Shown here: positions 1 through 12,900 of the stretch, in pieces
How positions within the stretch are numbered: position 1 is the stretch's first letter
Layout of the letters: every line of letters starts with the position of its first letter
Assembly (NCBI GenBank): GCA_027574665.1
Contig: CM050672.1
Location: 10,338,001-10,402,000 of the forward strand
Length of the DNA: 64,000 nt
DNA from: Rhynochetos jubatus
Lineage: Eukaryota > Chordata > Aves > Eurypygiformes > Rhynochetidae
Direction: 5' to 3'
Position numbers and translations under genes: made by a program
The notes under the pieces: model-generated
Databases searched by the model: none
Seen by the model: the letters and a program-made list of their open reading frames with translations, nothing else
Told to the model about the DNA's origin: nothing

Positions 1-2340
1 GGAGCAAGGCAGGCCTCAAACCTCGAGATTCTCCAGCCCAAAAGGCAGCCAAAATGCAGCCCACATGCGGGAGAATCTCAAGAGCAGGGGGTGGAGCAAG
101 CCAGGCCTCAAACCACGAGAAGGTCCAGCCCAAAAGGCAGCCAAAATGCAGCCCACCTCCGGGAGAATATCAAGAGCAGGGGGTGGAGCAAGGCAGGCCT
201 CAAACCACGAGAAGCTCCAGCCCAAAAGGCAGCCAAAATGCAGCCCACATCCGGGAGAATCTCAAGAGCAGGGGGTGGAGCAAGGCAGGCCTCAAACCAC
301 GAGAAGCTCCAGCCCAAAAGGCAGCCAAAATTCAGCCCACATCCGGGAGAATCTCAAGAGCAGGGGGTGGAGCAAGCCAGGCCTCAAACCACGAGAAGCT
401 CCAGCCCAAAAGGCAGCCAAAATCCAGCCCACATCCGGGAGAATCTCAAGAGCAGGGGGTGGAGCAAGGCAGGCCTCAAACCACGAGAAGCTCCAGCCCT
501 AAAGGCAGCCAAAATGCAGCCCACATCCGGGAGAATCTCAAGAGCAGGGGGTGGAGCAAGCCAGGCCTCAAACCATGAGAAGCTCCAGTCCAAAATGCAG
601 CCAAAATGCAGGCCACATCCGGGAGAACATCAAGAGCACAGGGTGGAGCAAGCCAGGCCTCAAACCATGAGAAGCTCCAGCCCAAAAGGCAGCCAAAATC
701 CAGCCCACATCCGGGAGAATCTCAAGAGCAGGGGGTGGAGCAAGCCAGGCCTCAAACCACGAGAAGCTCCAGCCCAAAATGCAGCCAAAATGCAGCCCAC
801 ATCCAGGAGAATCTCAAGAGCAGGGGGTGGAGCAAGCCAGGCCTCAAACCATGAGAAGCTCCAGCCCAAAAGGCAGCCAAAATCCAGCCCACCTCCGGGA
901 GAATCTCAAGAGCAGGGGGTGGAGCAAGCCAGGCCTCAAACCTCGAGATTCTCCAGCCTAAAATGCAGCCAAAATGCAGCCCACATCCGGGAGAATATCA
1001 AGAGCAGGGGGTGGAGCAAGCCAGGCCTCAAACCACGAGAAGCTCCAGCCCAAACTGCAGACAAAATGCAGCCCACATCCAGTAGAATCTCAAGAGCAGG
1101 GGGTGGAGCAAGCCAGGCCTCAATCCACGAGAAGCTCCAGCCCAAAAGGCAGCCAAAATGCAGCCCACATCAGGGAGAATATCAAGAGCAGAGGGTGGAG
1201 CAAGCCAGGCCTCAAACCATGAGAAGCTAAAGCCCAAAAGGCAGCCAAAATGCAGCCCACATCCGGGAGAATCTCAAGAGCAGGGGGTGGAGCAAGCTAG
1301 GCCTCAAACCACGAGAAGCTCCAGCCCAAAAGGCAGCCAAAATGCAGCCTACCTCCGGGAGAATATCAAGAGCAGAGGGTGGAGGAAGCCAGGCCTCAAA
1401 CCACGAGAAGCTCCAGCCCAAAATGCAGACAAAATGCAGCCCAGATCCGGGAGAATCTCAAGAGCAGGGGGTGGAGCAAGTCAGGCCTCAAACCTCGAGA
1501 TTCTCCAGCCCAAAAGGCAGCCAAAATGCAGCCCACATGCGGGAGAATCTCAAGAGCAGGGGGTGGAGCAAGCCAGGCCTCAAACCACGAGAAGGTCCAG
1601 CCCAAAAGGCAGCCAAAATGCAGCCCACCTCCGGGAGAATCTCAAGAGCAGGGGGTGGAGCAAGGCAGGCCTCAAACCACGACAAGATCCAGCCCAAAAT
1701 GCAGCCAAAATGCAGCCCACCTCCGGGAGAATCTCAAGAGCAGGGGGTGGAGCAAGCCAGGCCTCAAACCACGAGAAGCTCCAGCCCAAAAGGCAGCCAA
1801 AATGCAGCCCACATCTGGGAGAATCTCAAGAGCAGGGGGTGGAGCAAGCCAGGCCTCAAACCACGAGAAGCTCCAGCCCAAAAGGCAGCCAAAATGCAGC
1901 CCACCTCCGGGAGAATCTCAAGAGCAGGGGGTGGAGCAAGCCAGGCCTCAAACCACGAGAAGCTCCAGCCCAAAAGGCAGCCAAAATCCAGCCCACATCC
2001 GGGAGAATCTCAAGAGCAGGGGGTGGAGCAAGCCAGGCCTCAAACCACGAGAAGCTCCAGTCCAAAAGGCAGCCAAAATGCAGGCCACATCCGGGAGAAC
2101 ATCAAGAGCACAGGGTGGAGCAAGCCAGGCCTCAAACCATGAGAAGCTCCAGCCCAAAAGGCAGCCAAAATGCAGCCCACATCCGGGAGAATCTCAAGAG
2201 CAGGGGGTGGAGCAAGCCAGGCCTCAAACCACGAGAAGCTCCAGCCCAAAAGGCAGACAAAATGCAGCCCACATCCGGGACAATTTCAAGAGCAGGGGGT
2301 GGAGCAAGCAAGGCCTCAAACCATGAGAAGCTCCAGCCCA
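1..2340. repeat. 16-monomer block in two copies (offset 1,472 bp)
   Basis: Bases 1 to about 870 recur at about 1,473 to 2,340, an offset of exactly 16 x 92. Shared diagnostic variants include the ATGCGGGAG monomer near 66 and 1,537, the GAAGGTCC monomer near 120 and 1,592, and an ACATCAAGAGCACAGGG monomer with the ATGCAGGCC change near 607 and 2,088. The part between the copies (0.9-1.47 kb) contains mixed monomers, including stop-creating variants AGCTAAAG (1,226) and CAAGCTAGG (1,293). Related cassettes appear again near 3.97-4.5 kb. Confidence 0.75.
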
Positions 2341-5300
2341 GAATGGAGCAAAAATCCAGCCCACATCCGGGAGAAACTCAAGAGCAGGGTGTGGAGCAAG
2401 CCAGGCCTCAAACCACGAGAAGCTCCAGCCCAAAAGGCAGCCAAAATCCAGCCCACATCCGGGAGAATCTCAAGAGCAGGGGGTGGAGCAAGCCAGGCCT
2501 CAAACCTCGAGATTCTCCAGCTCAAAAGGCAGCCAAAATGCAGCCCACATCCGGGAGAATCTCAAGAGCAGGGGGTGGAGCAAGCCAGGCCTCAAACCAT
2601 GAGAAGCTCCAGCCCAAAAGGCAGCCAAAATGCAGCCCACATCCGGGAGAATCTCAAGAGCAGGGGGTGGAGCAAGCCAGGCCTCAAACCACGAGAAGCT
2701 CCAGCCCAAAAGGCAGCCAAAATGCAGCCCACATCCGGGAGAATCTCAAGAGCAGGGGGTGGAGCAAGCCAGGCCTCAAACCACGAGAAGCTCCAGCCCA
2801 AAAGGCAGCCAAAATGCAGCCCAGATCCGGGAGAATCTCAAGAGCAGGGGGTGGAGCAAGCCAGGCCTCAAACCACGAGAAGCTCCAGCCCAAAAGGCAG
2901 CCAAAATGCAGCCCACATCCGGGAGAATCTCAAGAGCTGGGGGTGGAGCAAGCCAGGCCTCAAACCTCGAGAAGCTCCAGCCCACAAGGCAGCCAAAATG
3001 CAGCCCATATCCGGGAGAATATCAAGAGCAGGGGGTGGAGCAAGCCAGGCCTCAAACCATGAGAAGCTCAAGCCCAAAAATGCAGCCGAAATGCAGCCCA
3101 CATCCGGGAGAATCTCAAGAGCAGGGGGTGGAGCAAGGCAGGCCTCAAACCAGGAGAAGCTCCAGCCCAAAAGGCAGCCAAAATGCAGCCCACATCCGGG
3201 AGAATCTCAAGAGCAGGGGGTGGAGCAAGCCAGGCCTCAAACCATGAGAAGCTCCAGCCCAAAAAGCAGCCAAAATGCTGCCCAGCTCCGGGAGAATCTC
3301 AAGAGCAGGGGGTGGAGAAAGCCAGGCCTCAAACCATGAGAAGCTCCAGCCCTAAAGGCAGCCAAAATGCAGCCCACATCCGGGAGAATCTCAAGAGCAG
3401 GGGGTGGAGCAAGCCAGGCCTCAAACCTCGAGAAGCTCCAGCCCTAAATGCAGCCAAAATGCAGCCCACCTCCGGGAGAATCTCAATGGCAGAGTTTGGA
3501 GCAAGCCAGACCTCAAACCTTGTGAAGATCCAGCCCAAAAGGCAGCCAAAATGCAGCCCAAATCCAGGAGAATATCAAGAGCAGGGGGTGGAGCAAGCCA
3601 GGACTCAAACCACAAGAAGCTCCAGCCCAAAATGCAGCCAAAATCCAGCCCACATCGGGGAGAATCTCAAGAGCAGGGGGTGGAGCAAGCCAGGCCTCAA
3701 ACCATGAGAAGCTCCAGCCCAGAATGGAGCAAAAATCCAGCCCACATCCGGGAGAAACTCAAGAGCAGGGTGTGGAGCAAGCCAGGCCTCAAACCACGAG
3801 AAGCTCCAGCCCAAAAGGCAGCCAAAATCCAGCCCACCTCCGGGAGAATCTCAAGAGCAGGGGGTGGAGCAAGCCAGGCCTCAAACCTCGAGATTCTCCA
3901 GCCCAAAAGGCAGCCAAAATGCAGCCCACATCCGGGAGAATCTCAAGAGCAGGGGGTGGAGCAAGCCAGGCCTCAAACCATGAGAAGCTCCAGCCCAAAA
4001 GGCAGCCAAAATGCAGCCCACATCCGGGAGAATCTCAAGAGCAGGGGGTGGAGCAAGCCAGGCCTCAAACCACGAGAAGCTCCAGCCCTAAAGGCAGCCA
4101 AAATGCAGCCCACATCCGGGAGAATCTCAAGAGCAGGGGGTGGAGCAAGCCAGGCCTCAAACCATGAGAAGCTCCAGTCCAAAAGGCAGCCAAAATGCAG
4201 GCCACATCCGGGAGAACATCAAGAGCACAGGGTGGAGCAAGCCAGGCCTCAAACCATGAGAAGCTCCAGCCCAAAAGGCAGCCAAAATCCAGCCCAGCTC
4301 CGGGAGAATCTCAAGAGCAGGGGGTGGAGCAAGCCAGGCCTCAAACCACGAGAAGCTCCAGCCCAAAAGGCAGCCAAAATGCAGCCCACATCCGGGAGAA
4401 TCTCAAGAGCAGGGGGTGGAGCAAGCCAGGCCTCAAACCACGAGAAGCTCCAGCCCAAAAGGCAGCCAAAATGCAGCCCACATCCGGGACAATTTCAAGA
4501 GCAGGGGGTGGAGCAAGCAAGGCCTCAAACCACGAGAAACTCCAGCCCAGAATGGAGCAAAAATCCAGCCCACATCCGGGAGAAACTCAAGAGCAGGGGG
4601 TGGAGCAAGCCAGGCCTCAAACCACGAGAAGCTCCAGCCCAAAAGGCAGCCCAAATCCAGCCCACATCCGGGAGAATCTCAAGAGCAGGGGGTGGAGCAA
4701 GCCAGGCCTCAAACCTCGAGATTCTCCAGCCCAAAAGGCAGCCAAAATGCAGCCCACATCCGGGAGAATCTCAAGAGCAGGGGGTGGAGCAAGCCAGGCC
4801 TCAAACCACGAGAAGCTCCAGCCCAAAAGGCAGCCAAAATGCAGCCCACATCCGGGAGAATCTCAAGAGCAGGGGGTGGCGCAAGCCAGGCTTCAAACCA
4901 CGAGAAGCTCCAGCCCAAAAGGCAGCCAAAATGCAGCCCACATCCGGGAGAATATCAAGAGCAGGGGGTGGAGCAAGCCAGGCCTCAAACCACGAGAAGC
5001 TCCAGCCCAAAAGGCAGCCAAAATGCAGCCCACATCCGGGAGAATCTCAAGAGCAGGGGGTGGAGCAAGCCAGGCCTCAAACCACGAGAAGCTCCAGCCC
5101 AAAAGGCAGCCAAAATGCAGCCCACATCCGGGAGAATATCAAGAGCTGGGGGTGGAGCAAGCCAGGCCTCAAACCTCGAGAAGCTCCAGCCCACAAGGCA
5201 GCCAAAATGCAGCCCATATCCGGGAGAATATCAAGAGCAGGGGGTGGAGCAAGCCAGGCCTCAAACCACGAGAAGCTCAAGCCCAAAAATGCAGCCAAAA

Positions 5301-5900
5301 TGCAGCCCACATCCGGGAGAATCTCAAGAGCAGGGGGTGGAGCAAGGCAGGCCTCAAACCAGGAGAAGCTCCAGCCCAAAAGGCAGCCAAAATGCAGCCC
5401 ACATCCGGGAGAATCTCAAGAGCAGGGGGTGGAGCAAGCCAGGCCTCAAACCATGAGAAGCTCCAGCCCAAAAAGCAGCCAAAATGCAGCCCAGCTCCGG
5501 GAGAATCTCAAGAGCAGGGGGTGGAGAAAGCCAGGCCTCAAACCATGAGAAGCTCCAGCCCTAAAGGCAGCCAAAATGCAGCCCAAATCCAGGAGAATCT
5601 CAAGAGCAGGGGGTGGAGCAAGCCAGGCCTCAAACCATGAGAAGCTCCAGCCCAGAATGGAGCAAAAATCCAGCCCACATCCGGGAGAAACTCAAGAGCA
5701 GGGTGTGGAGCAAGCCAGGCCTCAAACCACGAGAAGCTCCAGCCCAAAAGGCAGCCAAAATCCAGCCCACATCCGGGAGAATCTCAAGAGCAGGGGGTGG
5801 AGCAAGCCAGGCCTCAAACCTCGAGATTCTCCAGCCCAAAAGGCAGCCAAAATGCAGCCCACATCCGGGAGAATCTCAAGAGCAGGGGGTGGAGCAAGCC
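2340..5900. repeat. Mixed monomers with early copies of the 5.9-9.9 kb cassette
   Basis: This stretch is monomers only. It holds the first copies of several diagnostic variants: a monomer with CCCAGAATGGAGC in place of the A-tract segment (2,338, 3,718, 4,546, 5,651), and a 93-bp monomer reading CTCAAGCCCAAAAATGC (about 3,066 and 5,275). Variants from about 3.33-3.9 kb recur near 6.18-6.75 kb at an offset of 2,854 bp (31 x 92 + 2). No gene-like or unique sequence is present. Confidence 0.75.
3484..3531. repeat. Diverged marker monomer, type A
   Basis: Nine substitutions against the consensus are packed into 48 bases: CAATGGCAGAGTTTGG replaces CAAGAGCAGGGGGTGG, and CTTGTGAAGATCC replaces CACGAGAAGCTCC. 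This copy also has CCAGACCTC. Both the CpG and the G-run of the standard monomer are lost. It is the first of 13 copies in the window. Confidence 0.93.
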
Positions 5901-6337
5901 AGGCCTCAAACCACGAGAAGCTCAAGCCCAAAAATGCAGCCGAAATGCAGCCCACATCCGGGAGAATCTCAAGAGCAGGGGGTGGAGCAAGGCAGGCCTC
6001 AAACCAGGAGAAGCTCCAGCCCAAAAGGCAGCCAAAATGCAGCCCACATCCGGGAGAATCTCAAGAGCAGGGGGTGGAGCAAGGCAGGCCTCAAACCATG
6101 AGAAGCTCCAGCCCAAAAAGCAGCCAAAATGCAGCCCAGCTCCGGGAGAATCTCAAGAGCAGGGGGTGGAGAAAGCCAGGCCTCAAACCATGAGAAGCTC
6201 CAGCCCTAAAGGCAGCCAAAATGCAGCCCACATCCGGGAGAATCTCAAGAGCAGGGGGTGGAGCAAGCCAGGCCTCAAACCTCGAGAAGCTCCAGCCCTA
6301 AATGCAGCCAAAATGCAGCCCACCTCCGGGAGAATCT

Positions 6338-6385
6338 CAATGGCAGAGTTTGGAGCAAGCCAGGCCTCAAACCTTGTGAAGATCC
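6338..6385. repeat. Diverged marker monomer, type A
   Basis: This has the same substitution cluster as at 3,484, which lies 2,854 bp upstream, and keeps GGAGCAAGCCAGGCC. Confidence 0.93.
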
Positions 6386-7626
6386 AGCCCAAAAGGCAGC
6401 CAAAATGCAGCCCAAATCCAGGAGAATATCAAGAGCAGGGGGTGGAGCAAGCCAGGACTCAAACCACAAGAAGCTCCAGCCCAAAATGCAGCCAAAATCC
6501 AGCCCACATCGGAGAGAATCTCAAGAGCAGGGGGTGGAGCAAGCCAGGCCTCAAACCATGAGAAGCTCCAGCCCAGAATGGAGCAAAAATCCAGCCCACA
6601 TCCGGGAGAAACTCAAGAGCAGGGTGTGGAGCAAGCCAGGCCTCAAACCACGAGAAGCTCCAGCCCAAAAGGCAGCCAAAATCCAGCCCACATCCGGGAG
6701 AATCTCAAGAGCAGGGGGTGGAGCAAGCCAGGCCTCAAACCTCGAGATTCTCCAGCCCAAAAGGCAGCCAAAATGCAGCCCACATCCGGGAGAATCTCAA
6801 GAGCAGGGGGTGGAGCAAGCCAGGCCTCAAACCATGAGAAGCTCCAGCCCAAAAGGCAGCCAAAATGCAGCCCACATCCGGGAGAATCTCAAGAGCAGGG
6901 GGTGGAGCAAGCCAGGCCTCAAACCACGAGAAGCTCCAGCCCAAAAGGCAGCCAAAATGCAGCCCACATCCGGGAGAATCTCAAGAGCAGGGGGTGGAGC
7001 AAGCCAGGCCTCAAACCACGAGAAGCTCCAGCCCAAAAGGCAGCCAAAATGCAGCCCACATCCGGGAGAATATCAAGAGCTGGGGGTGGAGCAAGCCAGG
7101 CCTCAAACCTCGAGAAGCTCCAGCCCACAAGGCAGCCAAAATGCAGCCCATATCCGGGAGAATATCAAGAGCAGGGGGTGGAGCAAGCCAGGCCTCAAAC
7201 CATGAGAAGCTCAAGCCCAAAAATGCAGCCGAAATGCAGCCCACATCCGGGAGAATCTCAAGAGCAGGGGGTGGAGCAAGGCAGGCCTCAAACCAGGAGA
7301 AGCTCCAGCCCAAAAGGCAGCCAAAATGCAGCCCACATCCGGGAGAATCTCAAGAGCAGGGGGTGGAGCAAGCCAGGCCTCAAACCATGAGAAGCTCCAG
7401 CCCAAAAAGCAGCCAAAATGCAGCCCAGCTCCGGGAGAATCTCAAGAGCAGGGGGTGGAGAAAGCCAGGCCTCAAACCATGAGAAGCTCCAGCCCTAAAG
7501 GCAGCCAAAATGCAGCCCACATCCGGGAGAATCTCAAGAGCAGGGGGTGGAGCAAGCCAGGCCTCAAACCTCGAGAAGCTCCAGCCCTAAATGCAGCCAA
7601 AATGCAGCCCACCTCCGGGAGAATCT

Positions 7627-7674
7627 CAATGGCAGAGTTTGGAGCAAGCCAGGCCTCAAACCTTGTGAAGATCC
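7627..7674. repeat. Diverged marker monomer, type A
   Basis: The copy lies 1,289 bp after the previous one, as part of the 14-monomer repeat. Confidence 0.93.
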
Positions 7675-8914
7675 AGCCCAAAAGGCAGCCAAAATGCAGC
7701 CCACATCCAGGAGAATATCAAGAGAAGGGGTGGAGCAAGCCAGGACTCAAACCACAAGAAGCTCCAGCCCGAAATGCAGCCAAAATCCAGCCCACATCGG
7801 GGAGAATCTCAAGAGCAGGGGGTGGAGCAAGCCAGGCCTCAAACCATGAGAAGCTCCAGCCCAGAATGGAGCAAAAATCCAGCCCACATCCGGGAGAAAC
7901 TCAAGAGCAGGGTGTGGAGCAAGCCAGGCCTCAAACCACGAGAAGCTCCAGCCCAAAAGGCAGCCAAAATCCAGCCCACATCCGGGAGAATCTCAAGAGC
8001 AGGGGGTGGAGCAAGCCAGGCCTCAAACCTCGAGATTCTCCAGCCCAAAAGGCAGCCAAAATGCAGCCCACCTCCGGGAGAATCTCAAGAGCAGTTGGTG
8101 GAGCAAGGCAGGCCTCAAACCACGAGAAGCTCCAGCCCAAAAGGCAGCCAAAATGCAGCCCACATCCGGGAGAATCTCAAGAGCAGGGGGTGGAGCAAGC
8201 CAGGCCTCAAACCACGAGAAGCTCCAGCCCAAAAGGCAGCCAAAATGCAGCCCACATCCGGGAGAATCTCAAGAGCAGGGGGTGGAGCAAGCCAGGCCTC
8301 AAACCACGAGAAGCTCCAGCCCAAAAGGCAGCCAAAATGCAGCCCACATCCGGGAGAATATCAAGAGCTGGGGGTGGAGCAAGCCAGGCCTCAAACCTCG
8401 AGAAGCTCCAGCCCACAAGGCAGCCAAAATGCAGCCCATATCCGGGAGAATATCAAGAGCAGGGGGTGGAGCAAGCCAGGCCTCAAACCATGAGAAGCTC
8501 AAGCCCAAAAATGCAGCCGAAATGCAGCCCACATCCGGGAGAATCTCAAGAGCAGGGGGTGGAGCAAGGCAGGCCTCAAACCAGGAGAAGCTCCAGCCCA
8601 AAAGGCAGCCAAAATGCAGCCCACATCCGGGAGAATCTCAAGAGCAGGGGGTGGAGCAAGCCAGGCCTCAAACCATGAGAAGCTCCAGCCCAAAAAGCAG
8701 CCAAAATGCAGCCCAGCTCCGGGAGAATCTCAAGAGCAGGGGGTGGAGAAAGCCAGGCCTCAAACCATGAGAAGCTCCAGCCCTAAAGGCAGCCAAAATG
8801 CAGCCCACATCCGGGAGAATCTCAAGAGCAGGGGGTGGAGCAAGCCAGGCCTCAAACCTCGAGAAGCTCCAGCCCTAAATGCAGCCAAAATGCAGCCCAC
8901 CTCCGGGAGAATCT

Positions 8915-8962
8915 CAATGGCAGAGTTTGGAGCAAGCCAGGCCTCAAACCTTGTGAAGATCC
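8915..8962. repeat. Diverged marker monomer, type A
   Basis: The copy lies 1,288 bp after the previous one. No further copy appears until 19,591. Confidence 0.93.
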
Positions 8963-9949
8963 AGCCCAAAAGGCAGCCAAAATGCAGCCCACATCCAGGA
9001 GAATATCAAGAGAAGGGGTGGAGCAAGCCAGGACTCAAACCACAAGAAGCTCCAGCCCGAAATGCAGCCAAAATCCAGCCCACATCGGGGAGAATCTCAA
9101 GAGCAGGGGGTGGAGCAAGCCAGGCCTCAAACCTCGAGATTCTCCAGCCCAAAAGGCAGCCAAAATGCAGCCCACATCCGGGAGAATCTCAAGAGCAGGG
9201 GGTGGAGCAAGCCAGGCCTCAAACCATGAGAAGCTCCAGCCCAAAAGGCAGCCAAAATGCAGCCCACATCCGGGAGAATCTCAAGAGCAGGGGGTGGAGC
9301 AAGCCAGGCCTCAAACCACGAGAAGCTCCAGCCCAAAAGGCAGCCAAAATGCAGCCCACATCTGGGAGAATCTCAAGAGCAGGGGGTGGAGCAAGCCAGG
9401 CCTCAAACCACGAGAAGCTCCAGCCCAAAAGGCAGCCAAAATGCAGCCCACATCCGGGAGAATCTCAAGAGCAGGGGGTGGAGCAAGCCAGGCCTCAAAC
9501 CACGAGAAGCTCCAGCCCAAAAGGCAGCCAAAATGCAGCCCAAATCCGGGAGAATATCAAGAGCTGGGGGTGGAGCAAGCCAGGCCTCAAACCTCGAGAA
9601 GCTCCAGCCCACAAGGCAGCCAAAATGCAGCCCATATCCGGGAGAATATCAAGAGCAGGGGGTGGAGCAAGCCAGGCCTCAAACCATGAGAAGCTCAAGC
9701 CCAAAAATGCAGCCGAAATGCAGCCCACATCCGGGAGAATCTCAAGAGCAGGGGGTGGAGCAAGGCAGGCCTCAAACCAGGAGAAGCTCCAGCCCAAAAG
9801 GCAGCCAAAATGCAGCCCACATCCGGGAGAATCTCAAGAGCAGGGAGTGGAGCAAGCCAGGCCTCAAACCACGAGAAGCTCCAGCCCAAAAGGCAGCCAA
9901 AATGCAGCCCAGCTCCGGGAGAATCTCAAGAGCAGGGGGTGGAGAAAGC

Positions 9950-12900
9950 CAGGCCTCAAACCATGAGAAGCTCCAGCCCTAAAGGCAGCCAAAATGCAGC
10001 CCACATCCGGGAGAATCTCAAGAGCAGGGGGTGGAGCAAGCCAGGCCTCAAACCACGAGAAGCTCCAGCCCAAAATGCAGCCAAAATGCAGCCCACCTCC
10101 GGGACAATTTCAAGAGCAGGGGGTGGAGCAAGCCAGGCCTCAAACCTCGAGAAGCTCCAGCCCAAAAGGCAGCCAAAATGCAGCCCACATCCAGGAGAAT
10201 ATCAAGAGCAGGGGGTGGAGCAAGCCAGGACTCAAACCACAAGAAGCTCCAGCCCAAAATGCAGCCAAAATCCAGCCCACATCGGGGAGAATATCAAGAG
10301 CAGGGGGTGGAGCAAGCCAGGCCTCAAACCATGAGAAGCTCCAGCCCTAAAAGGCAGCCAAAATGCAGCCCACATCCGGGAGAATCACAAGAGCAGGGGG
10401 TGGAGCAAGCGAGGCCTCAAACCACGAGAAGCCCCAGCCCAAAAGGCAGCCAAACTGCAGCCCACATCCGGGAGAATCTCAAGAGCAGGGGGTGGAGCAA
10501 GCCAGGCCTCAAACCATGAGAAGCTCCAGCCCAAAAGGGAGCCAAAATCCAGCCCACATCCGGGAGAATCTCAAGAGCAGGGGGTGGAGCAAGGCAGGCC
10601 TCAAACCACGAGAAGCTCCAGCCCTAAAGGCAGCCAAAATGCAGCCCACATCCTGGAGAATCTCAAGAGCAGGGGGTGGAGGAAGCCAGGCCTCAAACCT
10701 CGAGAAGCTCCAGCCCAAAAGGCAGCCAAAATGCAGCCCACATCCGGGAGAATCTCAAGAGCAGGGGGTGGAGCAAGCCAGGCCTCAAACCTCGAGAAGC
10801 TCCAGCCCAAAAGGCAGCCAAAATGCAGCCCACATCCGGGAGAATCTGAAGAGCAGGGGGTGGAGCAAGCGAGGCCTCAAACCACGAGAAGCTCCAGCCC
10901 AAAAGGCAGCCAAACTGCAGCCCACATCCGGGAGAATCTCAAGAGCAGGGGGTGGAGCAAGCCAGGCCTCAAACCACGAGAAGCTCCAGCCCAAAATGCA
11001 GACAAAATCCAGCCCATATCCGGGAGAATCGCAAGAGCAGGGGGTGGAGCAAGCCAGGCCTCAAACCTCGAGATTCTCCAGCCCAAAAGGCAGCCAAATT
11101 GCAGCCCACATCCGGGGGAATCTCAAGAGCAGGGGGTGGAGAAAGCCAGGCCTCAAACCACAAGAAGCTCCAGCCCAAAAGGCAGCCAAAATGCAGCCCA
11201 CATCCGGGAGAATCTCAAGCGCAGGGGGTGGAGCAAGCCAGGCGTCAAACCTCGAGAAGCTCCAGCCCAAGAATCAGCCAAAATGCAGCCCACATCCGGG
11301 AGAATCTCAAGAGCAGGGGGTGGAGCAAGCCAGGCCTCAAACCACGAGAAGCTCCAGCCCAAAAGGCAGCCAAAATGCAGCCCACATCCGGGAGAATCTC
11401 AAGAGCAGGGGGTGGAGCAAGCCAGGCCTCAAACCACGAGAAGCTCCAGCCCAAAAGGCAGCCAAAATGCAGCCCACATCCGGGAGAATCTCAAGAGCAG
11501 GGGGTGGAGCAAGCCAGGCCTCAAACCACGAGAAGCTCCAGCCCAAAAGGCAGCCAAAATGCAGACCACATGCAGGAGAATATCAAGAGCAGGGGGTCGA
11601 GCAAGCCAGGCCTCAAACCACGAGAAGCTCCAGCCCAAAAGGCAGCCAAAATGCAGACCACATCCAGGAGAATATCAAGAGCAGGGGGTGGAGCAAGCCA
11701 GGCCTCAAACCACGAGAAGCTCCAGCCCAAAAGGCAGCCAAAATGCAGCCCACATCCAGGAGAATCTCAAGAGCAGAGGGTGGAGCAAGCCAGGCCTCAA
11801 ACCACAAGAAGCTCCAGCCCAAAAGGCAGCCAAAATCCAGCCCACATCCGGAAGAATCACAAGAGCAGGGGGTGGAGCAAGCCAGGCCTCAAACCACGAG
11901 AAGCTCCAGCCCAAAAGGCAGCCAAAATGCAGCCCACATCCAGGAGAATCTCAAGAGCAGGGGGTGCAGCAAGCCAGGCCTCAAACCACAAGAAGCTCCA
12001 GCCCAAAATGCAGACAAAATCCAGCCCACATCCGGGAGAATCTCAAGAGCAGGGGGTGGAGCAAGCCAGGCCTCAAAACCACGAGAAGCTCCAGCCCAAA
12101 AGGCAGCCAAAATGCAGACCACATCCGGGAGAATCTCAAGAGCAGGGGGTGGAGCAAGCCAGGCCTCAAACCATGAGAAGCTCCAGCCCAAAATGCAGCC
12201 AAAATGCAGCCCACGTCCGGGAGAATCTCAAGAGCAGGGGGTGGAGCAAGCCAGGCCTCAAACCACGAGAAGCTCCAGCCCAAAAGGCAGCCAAAATGCA
12301 GCCCACATCCTGGAGAATCGCAAGAGCTGGGGGTGGAGGAAGCCAGGCCTCAAACCTCGAGAAGCTCCAGCCCAAAATGCAGCCAAAATCCAGCCCACAT
12401 CCGGGAGAATCTCAAGAGCAGGGGGTGGAGCAAGCCAGGCCTCAAACCAGGAGAAGCTCCAGCCCAAAAGGCAGCCAAAATGCAGCCCACATCCGGGAGA
12501 ATATCAAGAGCAGGGGGTGGAGCAAGCCAGGCCACAAACCACGAGAAGCTCCAGCCCAAAAGGCAGCCAAAATCCAGCCCACATCCAGGAGAATATCAAG
12601 AGCAGGGGGTGGAGCAAGCCAGGCCTCAAACCACGAGAAGCTCCAGCCCAAAATGCAGCCAAAATGCAGCCCACATCCGGGAGAATCTCAAGAGCAGGGG
12701 GTGGAGCAAGCCAGGCCTCAAACCACGAGAAGCTCCAGCCCAAAAGGCAGCCAAAATGCAGCCCACATCCAGGAGAATATCAAGAGCAGGGGGTGGAGCA
12801 AGCCAGGCCTCAAACCACGAGAAGCTCCAGCCCAAAAGGCAGCCAAAATGCAGCCCACATCCGGGAGAATCTCAAGAGCAGGGGGTGGAGCAAGCCAGGC

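Larger units (their letters stand above)
5900..9950. repeat. 14-monomer higher-order repeat, about three copies (1,288-bp period)
   Basis: Diagnostic monomers recur at 1,288-1,289 bp: the 93-bp CCCAAAAATGCAGCC monomer at about 5,920, 7,209, 8,497 and 9,693 (the last interval is 1,196 bp, one monomer shorter), and the diverged GGCAGAGTTTGG segment at 6,338, 7,627 and 8,915. A one-base deletion giving GAGAAGGGGTGG occurs at 7,721 and again at 9,009, so copies two and three share even their indels. The first cycle lacks that deletion, so the 7.2-8.5 and 8.5-9.7 kb copies are the more recent pair. Monomers between markers also match in order. Confidence 0.88.

Noticed and set aside
11270-11290. 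CCAAGAATCAGCC-type variants as possible protein-binding or promoter elements
   Set aside because: They are simple variants of the A-tract segment, spread through the array with the higher-order repeats (for example 11,268, 18,907, 38,779, 48,074). Nothing links them to a gene.
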